From positions 1,541,633 through 1,605,632 of the forward strand of contig NZ_JXQC01000003.1 of assembly GCF_001305965.1 (NCBI RefSeq): 64,000 nucleotides of DNA, given 5' to 3'. This document shows, piece after piece, positions 8,360 through 16,894 of the stretch (the first letter of the stretch is position 1; each line of letters starts with the position of its first letter). Source of the stretch: Erythrobacter sp. SG61-1L. Lineage in GTDB: Bacteria; Pseudomonadota; Alphaproteobacteria; Sphingomonadales; Sphingomonadaceae. The translations under genes and the position numbers were made by a program. Below the pieces are notes generated by a model. That model worked only from the letters and a program-made list of their open reading frames with translations, searched no databases and was not told where the DNA came from.

Positions 8360-8505
8360 TCGCGGACGTCGCCTTCCTGTTCCACTGGCCGCTGGCTGAC
8401 CTGCGCGAGATGGATCTGGAAGAGCTGGCCATGTGGCAGCGCCTGGCGGTCGATCGATACGAGATGAACCTCAAGGCAGTGCTTTCGCCATGGATAAGAA
8501 GCTAG
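7970..8505 (+). CDS. E': gpE+E' -1 frameshift product (tail chaperone fusion)
   Basis: After the slippery site, reading in the -1 frame is open for 72 codons and ends at TAG 8503-8505, giving about 178 residues. The extension contains IADVAFLFHWPLADLREMDL and WQRLAVDRYEMNL, matching the GpE family (IADIA-VFHWPPSE-DAM) encoded by E' in P2. It has no own start codon and overlaps the tape measure start by 16 bases. Double tail chaperones made by frameshifting are the rule in long-tailed phages; here the shift is inferred from sequence. Confidence 0.85.
8281..8287 (+). other. Programmed -1 ribosomal frameshift site (T TTT TTC)
   Basis: The heptamer lies in the zero frame as GGT TTT TTC, the canonical X XXY YYZ arrangement. 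It sits about 75 bases before the gpE stop. The -1 frame beyond it encodes the recognisable E' domain, whereas the zero frame ends soon after. Confidence 0.85.
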
Positions 8506-10820
8506 CTCTCACCATCCGCTTCAACGCGCTCGACAAGCTCTCCGGCTCGATGAAAAACATCATCGGGCTGGGGAAGTCGGGCGCGCAGGAACTGGCCGGG
8601 CTGAAGCGCGAGGCCCGCGATCTTGACCGCCAGCTGCAGGATGTGCGCAGCCGCCTGTCCAGCGGCAGCATGCAGGGCGGGCTGGTGATGGCCGAGCGCG
8701 AGCTGGTGAAGGCCGTCGCCCAGACCAATCGGGAACTGGAGAAGCGCCAGCGCTTCCTGCAGATCGACAGCAAAGTCGCCCGGATGCACGCCCAGGGCGA
8801 CAGCCTGCAGGCCGCCGGACAATCAAACATGATGCAGGGCGCCGGGATGATGGCGCCGATCATCCTTTCCGCCCGCGAGGCCATGCAATTTTCCAGCGGC
8901 ATGGTGGACCTGCAGCAAAAGGCCAATCTCACCAATGGCGAGATGATGCGCATGCAGGGCAACATCCTATCGGTCGCACGCGCCACCTATCAGCTGCCGG
9001 AGAACATGCGCGCGGCGGTGGACGTGCTTTCCGGTTTCGGCATGGATCCGCGTGACGCGGTGAAACTGGCCACGCCCATTGGCCAGCTGGGCACTGCCTT
9101 CAAGGTGGAACTGGCAGACGGCGCCGCCGCCGCCTACGCCAATATCAACAACCTGAAGCTGGCAGCCAGCGAGACGGGCAAGGCCTTCGACATCATGGCC
9201 GCCGGTGGCAATGCCGGCGCCTTCGAGATCAAGGACATGGCCAAGTGGTTTCCTGCACTGACCGCGCAGGCGCAGACGCTTGGCCAGCACGGAACGGCAG
9301 CGGTGGCGGATCTGACTGCCGCGCTGCAGATCGCCCGCCGCGCTACCGGGTCTGCAGACGAAGCCGCCACCAACGTGGGCGATCTGATGTCCAAGATCTA
9401 CGCGCCTGCCACCATTCGCGCTTTCGACAAGCAGTTTGGCGTGGACCTGCCCGCCGCGATGAAGCGCGCCTATGCCGAGGGGAAAACCCCGCTCGAGGCC
9501 ATTGCGGAGCTCACCAACAAGGTGACCGGCGGCAACATGGAAAAGATCGGGCAGGTTTTCGGCGACAAGCAGGCCCGCATGGCAGTGACCTCGCTGATCC
9601 AGAACATGGACGACTACCGCAAGATGCGCGACGAAATTTCGAAAGCGGAGGGCACCGTTCTCGCGGCTTTCGATCAGCGCAAGATGAATGACGGCATGGT
9701 CGCATGGTCCGCTTTCAGGGTCGAACTCAGTGCAACCATGCTGGTGCTCGGCAACAAGCTTCTTCCCGTCGCAAGCCAGTTCCTTGGTATTCTCGGTGGA
9801 ATGGCGGAAGGCGTGGGAAATTTCGCCCAGGCGAACCCGCAGCTGACAACCGGGCTGCTCTACCTTGTCGCCGGCACCGCCGCCGCGAAGATCGGAATCG
9901 GCGGGCTGCAATTCGCCTTTGGCAGCATCCTGAAGCCTGCCGCCAGCGCATGGGGAATGTACCAGAAGTGGAAGGCAGCTGCTTCGGTGGCCGAGGCATT
10001 CCCAAAAGCTGCTCGCGCCTTCACCATGCTCCGGACGGCAGCCCTGTTCATGGCCAAGGGAATTGCCCGCGCAGGCCTCTATCTGCTGGCAAACCCCATA
10101 ATCCTCGGGATCATGCTGATCGCGGGCGGCATCGCTGTGGCGGGCTATCTGATTTATCGAAATTGGGACACGATCAAGGCCGCCTTCAACGCCGGGCTGG
10201 CCAATCTCAGCGCGGCATGGAACTGGATCAAATCCACCTTCATGCGCTTCCCGGCCCTGTTCGGCCCGATCGGCATGGCCGTGGCCTTCGTCATCCGCCA
10301 TTGGGACGGGATCAAGTCCGCCTTCGGCGCGGGGATCGACTTCCTTGCGTCCCTGCCCTCCCGCATGCTGGCCATGGGCAAGCAGATCATGGCCGGGTTG
10401 CTCAACGGCCTTAATCCCTTCGGCCTGCGCAACCGGCTGCTGGACATCGCGAAAACCGGCGTCACCGCCTTCAAGAACTTCTTCGGCATCAAATCCCCTT
10501 CCCGCCTGTTCATGCAGATGGGCGGATACCTCACCGAAGGGCTGGCGCGCGGCGTGGATCAGGGCGCGGCGCGGCCGGTCCGCTCGGTCGGCCGCATGGC
10601 CACGGCGGTTGCCGGTGCCGTCGCGCTGGGCACCGCCCCGGCGGCGGCCAAGGGCCCCACCAGCGGCAGCGCGCTGGCAGGCGCCGCCGGCGGCGTGAAC
10701 ATCTCCATCACTATCCACCAGCAACCCGGCGAGGATGCCGCCGCCCTTGCCCGCCGCGTGGCGGACGAGCTGGAGCGCCGCGCCGCCGCCGCCCGACGCG
10801 GAGCCTATTACGATGAGTAG
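8490..10820 (+). CDS. T: Tail tape measure protein T
   Basis: This 776-residue protein begins MDKKLALTIRFNALDKLSGSM, with a coiled-coil region (about 20-110). A TP901-type tape measure core (about 130-440) and hydrophobic segments (about 480-570, e.g. ILGIMLIAGGIAVAGYLIY) follow. The C-terminal GIKSPSRLFMQMGGYLTEGL motif is typical of tape measures. It sets tail length and is ejected ahead of DNA. The ATG at 8490 overlaps the end of E', as in P2, and gives the family-like N-terminus. Confidence 0.93.
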   Translation: MDKKLALTIRFNALDKLSGSMKNIIGLGKSGAQELAGLKREARDLDRQLQDVRSRLSSGSMQGGLVMAERELVKAVAQTNRELEKRQRFLQIDSKVARMHAQGDSLQAAGQSNMMQGAGMMAPIILSAREAMQFSSGMVDLQQKANLTNGEMMRMQGNILSVARATYQLPENMRAAVDVLSGFGMDPRDAVKLATPIGQLGTAFKVELADGAAAAYANINNLKLAASETGKAFDIMAAGGNAGAFEIKDMAKWFPALTAQAQTLGQHGTAAVADLTAALQIARRATGSADEAATNVGDLMSKIYAPATIRAFDKQFGVDLPAAMKRAYAEGKTPLEAIAELTNKVTGGNMEKIGQVFGDKQARMAVTSLIQNMDDYRKMRDEISKAEGTVLAAFDQRKMNDGMVAWSAFRVELSATMLVLGNKLLPVASQFLGILGGMAEGVGNFAQANPQLTTGLLYLVAGTAAAKIGIGGLQFAFGSILKPAASAWGMYQKWKAAASVAEAFPKAARAFTMLRTAALFMAKGIARAGLYLLANPIILGIMLIAGGIAVAGYLIYRNWDTIKAAFNAGLANLSAAWNWIKSTFMRFPALFGPIGMAVAFVIRHWDGIKSAFGAGIDFLASLPSRMLAMGKQIMAGLLNGLNPFGLRNRLLDIAKTGVTAFKNFFGIKSPSRLFMQMGGYLTEGLARGVDQGAARPVRSVGRMATAVAGAVALGTAPAAAKGPTSGSALAGAAGGVNISITIHQQPGEDAAALARRVADELERRAAAARRGAYYDE

Positions 10821-11202
10821 CGATCGTCTGCTCTCCATCGGCATGTTCATCTTCACCACCGATGGCCTCTCCTATCAGGAGCTGGAACGGCGCATGAGCT
10901 GGAACTGGGCCGCCGCGCCCCGTTTCGGCGCGCGCGATGCCCTGCAATTCACCGGGCCGGGCGAGGACAAGATCACGCTCAACGGCGTGCTGGTGCCCGA
11001 AGTGGCGGGCAAATATTCCGACATCGCCCGCCTGCGCGAAATGGCCGACAGCGGCCAGGTGCAGGATGTCACCCTGGGCGAAGGCGATGTGCTGGGCCAG
11101 TTCGTGATCGTGGCCGTGGATCACCGCGAACAGAACATCATCATGGGCGGCCGCGCCCGCCGCTATGACTTCGCGGTGGATCTGCTGAGGTATCAGCCAT
11201 GA
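10813..11202 (+). CDS. U: Tail completion protein U
   Basis: The 129-residue protein has the gpU features MFIFTTDGLSYQELERRMSWNW and FTGPGEDKITLNGVLVPEV. gpU caps the tail tube terminus in P2-like phages. It overlaps the tape measure gene by eight bases and gpD by four, which supports start MSSDRLLSIG. In P2 a small LysM-like gene X lies between U and D; here the two overlap, so X is absent from this position. Confidence 0.92.
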   Translation: MSSDRLLSIGMFIFTTDGLSYQELERRMSWNWAAAPRFGARDALQFTGPGEDKITLNGVLVPEVAGKYSDIARLREMADSGQVQDVTLGEGDVLGQFVIVAVDHREQNIIMGGRARRYDFAVDLLRYQP

Positions 11203-12200
11203 GCGCCCGCCGCGCCGGCTTTTCGCTGGTGGTGGACGGGATCGATTATGCGAAGGAAATCGTCCCCCGCCTGATCCGCCTCTCCCTCACCGAAAAGCTG
11301 GGCGAAGCGGCGGACGAGCTCGAGATCGAGCTTTCCAACCATGACGGCGCGCTGAAGCCCATCAAGCGCGGCGTCTATGCCAGCCTCTCGCTGGGCTGGC
11401 TGGAAGGCGAAGGGGTGAAGCTGGGCCTGATCGACAAGGGCCGCTTCAAGGTGGACGAGGTGGAGAAGAGCGGCCCGCCCGACACATTGCGCATCAAGGC
11501 CCGCTCGGCCGACCTCACCGGGGATTTTCGCAAGCGCAAGGACAAGGGCTGGAAAGACACCACTCTTGGCGCCGTGCTGCAGGATATTGCCGGGGCCAAT
11601 GGCCTCAAGGCCAGCATCCATGCCGATCTGGCCAGCATTGCCCTGCCCTCGATCGAGCAGGCCGCCAAGAGCGATGCCGCCTTCGTGCGCGATCTGGGCG
11701 CGCGTTACGATGCCGTGGCCACGGTGAAGGACGGCACGCTGATCTTCCTGCCCATCGGCGCCAGTGCCAATGCCTCCGGCCAGGCCTTCACAGGCGCCAC
11801 GCTGAGCCGCCAGAACAACAGCCGCTGGAGCTTCACCATCCCCGACCGCGAACAGCATGACGGGGCCGAGGCGCGCTGGCACGATAAGCGCGGAGCCAAG
11901 GGCAAGACGGTAAAGGTGGGCGGCGCGAAGAACGCCCGGCGCATCAAGCGCAGCTTCGCCAGCGAGGCCGAGGCAAAACAGGCCGCCGCCGCCGAAGCCC
12001 GCAAGGCCGCGCGCGGCGAATATCAGTTCTCCTACCAGATGGCGCTGGGCGATCCCGGCCTGGAGCCTAACCTGCCCGTGACGCTGGAAGGCTGGGACAG
12101 CGAGATCGATGCCGTGAAGTGGCTGATCGGCGAGAGCCAGCACACGCTGGATAAGGGTGGCGGGCTGGCCAGTTCGATTAAGCTGGAGAGTGTGAGCTGA
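11199..12200 (+). CDS. D: Late control protein D (tail hub)
   Basis: The product has 333 residues. N-terminal FSLVVDGIDYAKEIVPRLIRLSLTEKLGEAADELEIELSN is the gpD/gp27-like hub domain. The middle block GFTLGAVLQDIAGANGLK-type sequence (DTTLGAVLQDIAGANGL) and the C-terminal phrase LEGWDSEIDAVKWLIGESQHTLD are family-typical. It joins the spike V to the baseplate centre. It is the last late gene; no lysis gene, ogr or terminator-like hairpin with a T-tract follows on this strand. Confidence 0.93.
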   Translation: MSARRAGFSLVVDGIDYAKEIVPRLIRLSLTEKLGEAADELEIELSNHDGALKPIKRGVYASLSLGWLEGEGVKLGLIDKGRFKVDEVEKSGPPDTLRIKARSADLTGDFRKRKDKGWKDTTLGAVLQDIAGANGLKASIHADLASIALPSIEQAAKSDAAFVRDLGARYDAVATVKDGTLIFLPIGASANASGQAFTGATLSRQNNSRWSFTIPDREQHDGAEARWHDKRGAKGKTVKVGGAKNARRIKRSFASEAEAKQAAAAEARKAARGEYQFSYQMALGDPGLEPNLPVTLEGWDSEIDAVKWLIGESQHTLDKGGGLASSIKLESVS

Positions 12201-12295
12201 GACCGACCGCCCCTCGTGCTGAACTGCCACCTTGTTCTATGCTGGCCCACTGGGATTATGTTGCAACGGTCAGATTTGGTAGGCTCGAGGCGAGA

Positions 12296-13426
12296 TCAGT
12301 TAGACAGAGTGAGAATGAGTTCATCAGCTTGTTGGCGCGCAACTCGATGCTTGAGGTCTCCACCCAAGGTTGAGAAACGGGATGACACTTTCTCTTCCTC
12401 AATCTTGAAGTGATCCGCTGCGAGCGCCTTCACATCATCTCCACTGAGGCCGTTTGAAGCCTTCCCTGCCGGGAAGGTTATGATCACGCTGGCCTTCTTC
12501 CTAGCAAGGGTGGCAAGCAGTTCATCAAAAGCTCGTTTGGAAGTGGTGAGCATAGAAAAGTCAGATGCTGGGCGCTCGCTCCGGTCAGGGTATCGTCCAG
12601 AGCCCGAAACTTCACCGACCTCACCACGAGCTACACTCTCTAGCACATGATAGAAGCGGCTGTAATGAACCCCAGAATACGGTGGATCGAGAAAAACCAA
12701 GTCGCCCGCTTGCGCTTCTTCAGCAAGTTCCAGTGCGTTGGTGCAGTGAGCCTTTCCCTTCGTGCTAGCTGAGCGAGGTGCAATATCATCAATGCGCGCA
12801 CGAACTATAGCCGCCACATCTCGCGCCCAGGCCTCAATTAGGTACTTGCCTGCCGTGGCATTAGGTTTGAACGGCTGTGCGGTATGGCCGGGAGAGGCGG
12901 CACATCGGCTTGCTGTTTGAATCAGTGCGGCCAACGCCACATTGCGTAGGTCATCCTCAGTTGGCAGGCTCGCCCTCAATGCATCCAACCAAAGGGATTG
13001 GAGAGGAGAAAAGTAGTATCCGCCGTAGGCTTGGCTAAGAGGATACCTCTTATCAAAGACGATCTCATGGGCACCTGCCGCAGCTTCTTGAGCAGACAAT
13101 TGCTTCAAGTTGCGCTGCAATTCCTTGATTATTTTCCAATCCTTGTGGGCCGAGACGCGCGCGCGCGCGCGTCGCATCCAACGTTCGACCCAATCCCGAT
13201 CAGTGATTGGCGAAGTCCGCTCAATTACAGATGCGGCTAGCACCACCGAATACTGCTGAAGATCGCATGCAAGAACTTCGTGTTTGTAGCGCTCAGCGAC
13301 ATGCCACGCGACCGCCCCCGATCCAGTGAAGAGGTCGAACACGCGTTTGGCCTCTGACAATGAGCGTCCAAGCGCCTCGCCCAGGCCATTGCCGAGCATC
13401 GCACGCTTCGACCCCATATATTTCAC
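12296..13426 (-). CDS. D12-class DNA adenine methyltransferase (third gene of cassette)
   Basis: This 376-residue protein has KYMGSKRAML at the N-terminus and the SAM-binding motif I FDLFTGSGAVAWHVA (about 30-44). The catalytic motif DPPY is at residues 247-250, followed by SGVHYSRFYHVLE. This arrangement belongs to PF02086-type N6-adenine methylases. It overlaps the upstream gene by four bases (ATGA). Base composition is visibly lower in GC than the flanking tail genes, suggesting separate acquisition. A (CG)8 tract inside could make it phase-variable. No nuclease gene is adjacent, so a modification, self-protection or regulatory role is open. Confidence 0.88.
   Translation of the reverse strand: MKYMGSKRAMLGNGLGEALGRSLSEAKRVFDLFTGSGAVAWHVAERYKHEVLACDLQQYSVVLAASVIERTSPITDRDWVERWMRRARARVSAHKDWKIIKELQRNLKQLSAQEAAAGAHEIVFDKRYPLSQAYGGYYFSPLQSLWLDALRASLPTEDDLRNVALAALIQTASRCAASPGHTAQPFKPNATAGKYLIEAWARDVAAIVRARIDDIAPRSASTKGKAHCTNALELAEEAQAGDLVFLDPPYSGVHYSRFYHVLESVARGEVGEVSGSGRYPDRSERPASDFSMLTTSKRAFDELLATLARKKASVIITFPAGKASNGLSGDDVKALAADHFKIEEEKVSSRFSTLGGDLKHRVARQQADELILTLSN
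13156..13171. repeat. (CG)8 dinucleotide tract inside the methylase gene
   Basis: Sixteen bases of pure CG repeat encode Arg-Ala-Arg-Ala-Arg in the linker after motif I. A gain or loss of one unit would shift the reading frame. The host gene is otherwise relatively AT-rich, so the run is not simply background composition. Confidence 0.8.
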
Positions 13427-14688
13427 TGGAACAACCCCCAGAGAGCAGCCCGCTCTGTCTCACACATTCTGATGGCGTTGCCTGCTAATGCCGTTATCCA
13501 TTCATGTCGATGGCCAGTCGGCGCTGCCGCACAATCTTCCAAGGCCAGCTCAATATCCGACCAAAGATCGACTGTCGCCTCTGGTGGGTTACCTGGTGGC
13601 CAGAGCCCCTGCTGGGCGCCAAAATCTTGCCACCAATCGTTGAAATGCTGTGTCGGCTGTACGCCCGCCGCACGCAGGTTTTCCTCTGCCATACCAATCG
13701 CCAACTTGAGAAGGAGGCCCGCTCGGCACAGCATTGCGTAAGGATGTGCGGGCGCAGCCCTGTCAGCCAGATATGTCAGGAACTGGTGATCGTATGCGTC
13801 GACCACTCTTGTTAAAAAGCCGAAGGAGACAACATTCTTAGTGCCGGCCTGCAGCCGCTCGTACCTGTGTTCGTAGTCCGCCACTCCTGCATTTAAAGAT
13901 CGCGCCTCAGTTTCCAACAAAATGCGCAGGAGATGCCGTTCCAGTTCCACGCCATTCGGTCGAACCGCTTGCCAGAACATCTGAAAAAAGGCGGCGTCAT
14001 CGACCGGACGGGTCAAAATTGGCCCCAATGCGGTGGGCTGGTAGCTAGACCAATTGCGTTGATTCCGGTCGACGAGGCCTTGCTGAAGATCGAAACCCCA
14101 TTCGATCATCAACTCGCCTATCGCAGTTGAGGCGCCGCCAGGGAAAAACTCCTGGAATGGATCGAGAAGTGACCCACCCGCAAAGCGAATCGGCGATATC
14201 AGATGTTCGATGCTCGAAGCCCGCGCAGCCCACTCTGAGAGTGCGAGCCACGCCATTTCATGGGTCCCGCGCCGCGACATGATGTGAACGTCCCCATTCG
14301 CATCTAGCACTGCATTTTGCCTATTGAATATTCCTACTCCAGCGCTTGCCAGGATCGACAGACCAGCTCGCAATTCAGCATAGTAGGAGAGGTGTCGAGC
14401 AGCGTGTACTTGACCACTGAGGAGGGAAGCGAGAGCTCGCCCTAGGTAGCTCCAGCCGTCCACAGCATGAAGTGGTCCCCTTACAGCGATCAACTCAGAC
14501 ATGTCTTGAGCGGACACCCCTCCAAAGGCGACCGGGCCTGTTGGCAAAACTCCATCTGGAAAATGATTTACTGCAGAAAGCCAAGGCGGGACCGCAGCAT
14601 TCCTGTAGCGCGTCAAAGCGGCGACAATGACAGCTGGATCGGCAAGCGCCAACGTTGCCTTATCTTGTTGATTAAGCGGAGCAATCAT
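13423..14688 (-). CDS. Unknown protein of the DGQHR-methylase cassette (middle gene)
   Basis: I recognise no family. The 421-residue protein is mostly helical in character, with no signal peptide or transmembrane span. Distinctive stretches are GWSYLGRALASLLSGQ, AARHLSYYAELRAGLSILAS (about 95-115) and a Trp-rich C-terminal part (FNDWWQDFGAQQGLWPPGNP). Start MIAPLNQQDK was chosen because it lies one base after the upstream stop; the frame is open further upstream inside that gene. It overlaps the methylase by four bases. Position between a DndB-like and a methylase gene suggests it is the effector or scaffold of the system; that is inference. Confidence 0.8.
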   Translation of the reverse strand: MIAPLNQQDKATLALADPAVIVAALTRYRNAAVPPWLSAVNHFPDGVLPTGPVAFGGVSAQDMSELIAVRGPLHAVDGWSYLGRALASLLSGQVHAARHLSYYAELRAGLSILASAGVGIFNRQNAVLDANGDVHIMSRRGTHEMAWLALSEWAARASSIEHLISPIRFAGGSLLDPFQEFFPGGASTAIGELMIEWGFDLQQGLVDRNQRNWSSYQPTALGPILTRPVDDAAFFQMFWQAVRPNGVELERHLLRILLETEARSLNAGVADYEHRYERLQAGTKNVVSFGFLTRVVDAYDHQFLTYLADRAAPAHPYAMLCRAGLLLKLAIGMAEENLRAAGVQPTQHFNDWWQDFGAQQGLWPPGNPPEATVDLWSDIELALEDCAAAPTGHRHEWITALAGNAIRMCETERAALWGLFQ

Positions 14689-14689
14689 T

Positions 14690-16264
14690 TCACGCCAACC
14701 GGCTGAGTGCGTGACCTGAAATTTCGGCCAACCAGTTTGGCCCTTCAGCGAGATGCCGGTAAAGTTGCTCCCGGAGCGCAACATAGCCGCTGCTTCCCCT
14801 GAACGCTCTTTTTAGCAGGCGTTGTCCCTCATCAAGACCCGGAGCATCGGCAGAACGCCAATCAAAACTGGCGATGGTCGAGCCGAATTGTGCTATCCGA
14901 GCGTGAAGCTCTGAACCAGCAAGCTCACTTAGAGCGACTGACACATCTTCGGGTGCCGTAGCTCCTCCCGCCTGAATCCTGGTATCGAACTCAAAGAGAT
15001 CCGGTTCGATCTGGGCAAGGCCGAAGAATACCTCATTCGCCACCGCAAGGACTCCACGAACACCTTGCTCCTGGTTCAACATCGTGCGCCCGCCGGTGAA
15101 GGCCGGAATTGGGTTAGGATCTAGGCTGTCTTGACCCTGAGGACGGATTAGTTGTTCCACCCATTCAGCAGGCCGATCAAGGATCGCGCTCTTAATAGAA
15201 TTCCATAGCTCAATGAGGAAGGCGGCCTGCTGTGGTCGCGACCAAGGAAGAGGGCCTCTCGCAGCGGAAATGTCCGCAGCGAACAAACCGTTTGCTGAGC
15301 GCCCAGAACCTGTCGCCAAGAAACTAGTGGTGATTGCCTGTACCCATCCAGCCTGAGTCACACCAGCGCCCGGAGGGGCGGTTCTGGAGGACTCGCCCAG
15401 CATATTGATGCGGTTGTGGAATGGACTCTCTGGTTGGGTGTAGAGAATCTCTGTCAGTTCCTGCGCACGAGCTTGGCGATAAATGCGAAGGTCTGAAAGC
15501 GTCTCCAGCCATTCAGCCGAACGCAACAGGGGAAAGAGATCGAATGCGTGACTCGGATTAATGCGCTTTGGTGAGACGTTGATCGACCAAAACAGATATG
15601 CCTGCCAGCCGACGTCCAGACCGGTAAACGCTACCACTGGCAACTCAAAATCACCTGGCAAAGTTCCGTCCTTAAGCGCTTCGTCAAATGCCCACAGACG
15701 ATGCTGCCCGTCTATGACTTCAAAAGGCTCAAGCTCGGTCGGCATCCATTGCTCGAGACGATCGGAATAGGGGAGGGTCAATTCAGCACGGCTGTCACCA
15801 TCACAATTTACTGAAACTAGATCTGACGCCGCCACTTTGCGTCCGCGTCGGCGATCACCCTCAGTAAGGATGTTCACTACAATTGCCGTTGGAAGCCATC
15901 CAGGCTTCCGCATTGCTGCCGAAGATTCGTCTCGAGCGGCAACCGGCAGTCCGCTGTAGGGGTGACCAAATCGGACGAAGTCACGAATAGCTGCAGATCG
16001 CTTAGGATCGTGCAATCGTTGCAGCCCTTCCCCGCCTTCATTGTCACGTGTTCGACGATAAACACCGCTCAATGCCCGAAGTTGCACTGCGGGCATTGAA
16101 AATAGAAGGATGTGTTCCTCAGGCTTACGCCTGTGCTGTGCGGGATCAAACTCAAAATCGTCCCACTCTGGCAGCCATTGCTTGAACCGGATTGCCTGAA
16201 CATTATTCGCCATCGACCAATTCCCGTTGCCCCAGCGACGTTTCACTGAAGCTTGCAATTCCAT
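14690..16264 (-). CDS. DGQHR-domain protein (DndB-like), first gene of cassette
   Basis: This 524-residue protein carries the exact motif DGQHR at 185-189 in EVIDGQHRLWAFDEAL. About 30 residues later comes YLFWSINVSPKRINPSHAFDLF, matching the pattern of DndB and related DGQHR proteins, which occur in phosphorothioation (Dnd) and deazaguanine (Dpd) DNA-modification loci. DndB acts as a regulator there; others are uncharacterised. An alternative start is MANNVQAIRF at 16213. No DndCDE or DpdA homologue is in the window, so the partners are the two downstream genes. GC is lower than in neighbouring phage genes. Confidence 0.85.
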   Translation of the reverse strand: MELQASVKRRWGNGNWSMANNVQAIRFKQWLPEWDDFEFDPAQHRRKPEEHILLFSMPAVQLRALSGVYRRTRDNEGGEGLQRLHDPKRSAAIRDFVRFGHPYSGLPVAARDESSAAMRKPGWLPTAIVVNILTEGDRRRGRKVAASDLVSVNCDGDSRAELTLPYSDRLEQWMPTELEPFEVIDGQHRLWAFDEALKDGTLPGDFELPVVAFTGLDVGWQAYLFWSINVSPKRINPSHAFDLFPLLRSAEWLETLSDLRIYRQARAQELTEILYTQPESPFHNRINMLGESSRTAPPGAGVTQAGWVQAITTSFLATGSGRSANGLFAADISAARGPLPWSRPQQAAFLIELWNSIKSAILDRPAEWVEQLIRPQGQDSLDPNPIPAFTGGRTMLNQEQGVRGVLAVANEVFFGLAQIEPDLFEFDTRIQAGGATAPEDVSVALSELAGSELHARIAQFGSTIASFDWRSADAPGLDEGQRLLKRAFRGSSGYVALREQLYRHLAEGPNWLAEISGHALSRLA

Positions 16265-16351
16265 AGACCCTCACTCTGAATTTGGGGTCGTCTATGGTAG
16301 GCCTGCTACAGCGAAAATTCTTAACCGGAGCTTCTGCTCTTCCGCGTTTGT

Positions 16352-16876
16352 TTACTGATCCTTCAGCCCCAGATCAGCCTCCGAAGCCCCCACTGACATC
16401 GCGCCCCCGGCAAGCCCCGCCCCGCAGATCAGGATAGCAGCCTGCAAACCCTCAGTAGCGTCAGCCAGGTCCGCTTGCGCGGCTATGGAATCGCTGTGCT
16501 CGACTGCTTCCTTCATCGCTCGCGCAGCAGACCAGCGGGCGAGATAGGCATTGTCGCAATCCTCCACCGCTTTGGTGAACTGGGCATGGGCATCTTTGCC
16601 AAGCGAAACCGGCACCTCAAGCTCCCGAATTTTGCCGGGCACTTCCAGGCAGGCCGCCTCCATGTGGTCAGCCGCGCGATACATGCTGACCATGTCATTG
16701 ACGGAACTCACTACCTTTCCGGCGGCATCGCAGGGGGCGACGACAGCCTGGAAACGTTTGACGAAAGAGACCGCATCATCCTTTGCGGTTGCAGTCGGCT
16801 CCTGCGGGATCTCGGGTGCGCCAGAGCCACAAGCCGCGAGCAGCAGCATCGCGGCGATAATCAAAGTTCCCCTCAT
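16352..16876 (-). CDS. Prophage lipoprotein (possible superinfection exclusion)
   Basis: The 174-residue product has a lipoprotein signal peptide: MRGTLIIAAML then LLAAC with the lipidated Cys at residue 16. The mature part is helical and acidic with four further cysteines (APCDAAG, AACLEV, EDCDNA, LICGAG). No family is recognised. It starts 18 bases after the repressor gene on the same strand, so it is probably made in the lysogen. Phage lipoproteins in that position often block related phages at the envelope; that function is inference from context only. Confidence 0.75.
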   Translation of the reverse strand: MRGTLIIAAMLLLAACGSGAPEIPQEPTATAKDDAVSFVKRFQAVVAPCDAAGKVVSSVNDMVSMYRAADHMEAACLEVPGKIRELEVPVSLGKDAHAQFTKAVEDCDNAYLARWSAARAMKEAVEHSDSIAAQADLADATEGLQAAILICGAGLAGGAMSVGASEADLGLKDQ

Positions 16877-16894
16877 GAAGCCCCCACTTCACAC

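Noticed and set aside
12201-12295. Gap after gpD searched for ogr, lysis genes or a terminator
   Set aside because: Only 95 bases with no open frame of note and no hairpin with T-tract.
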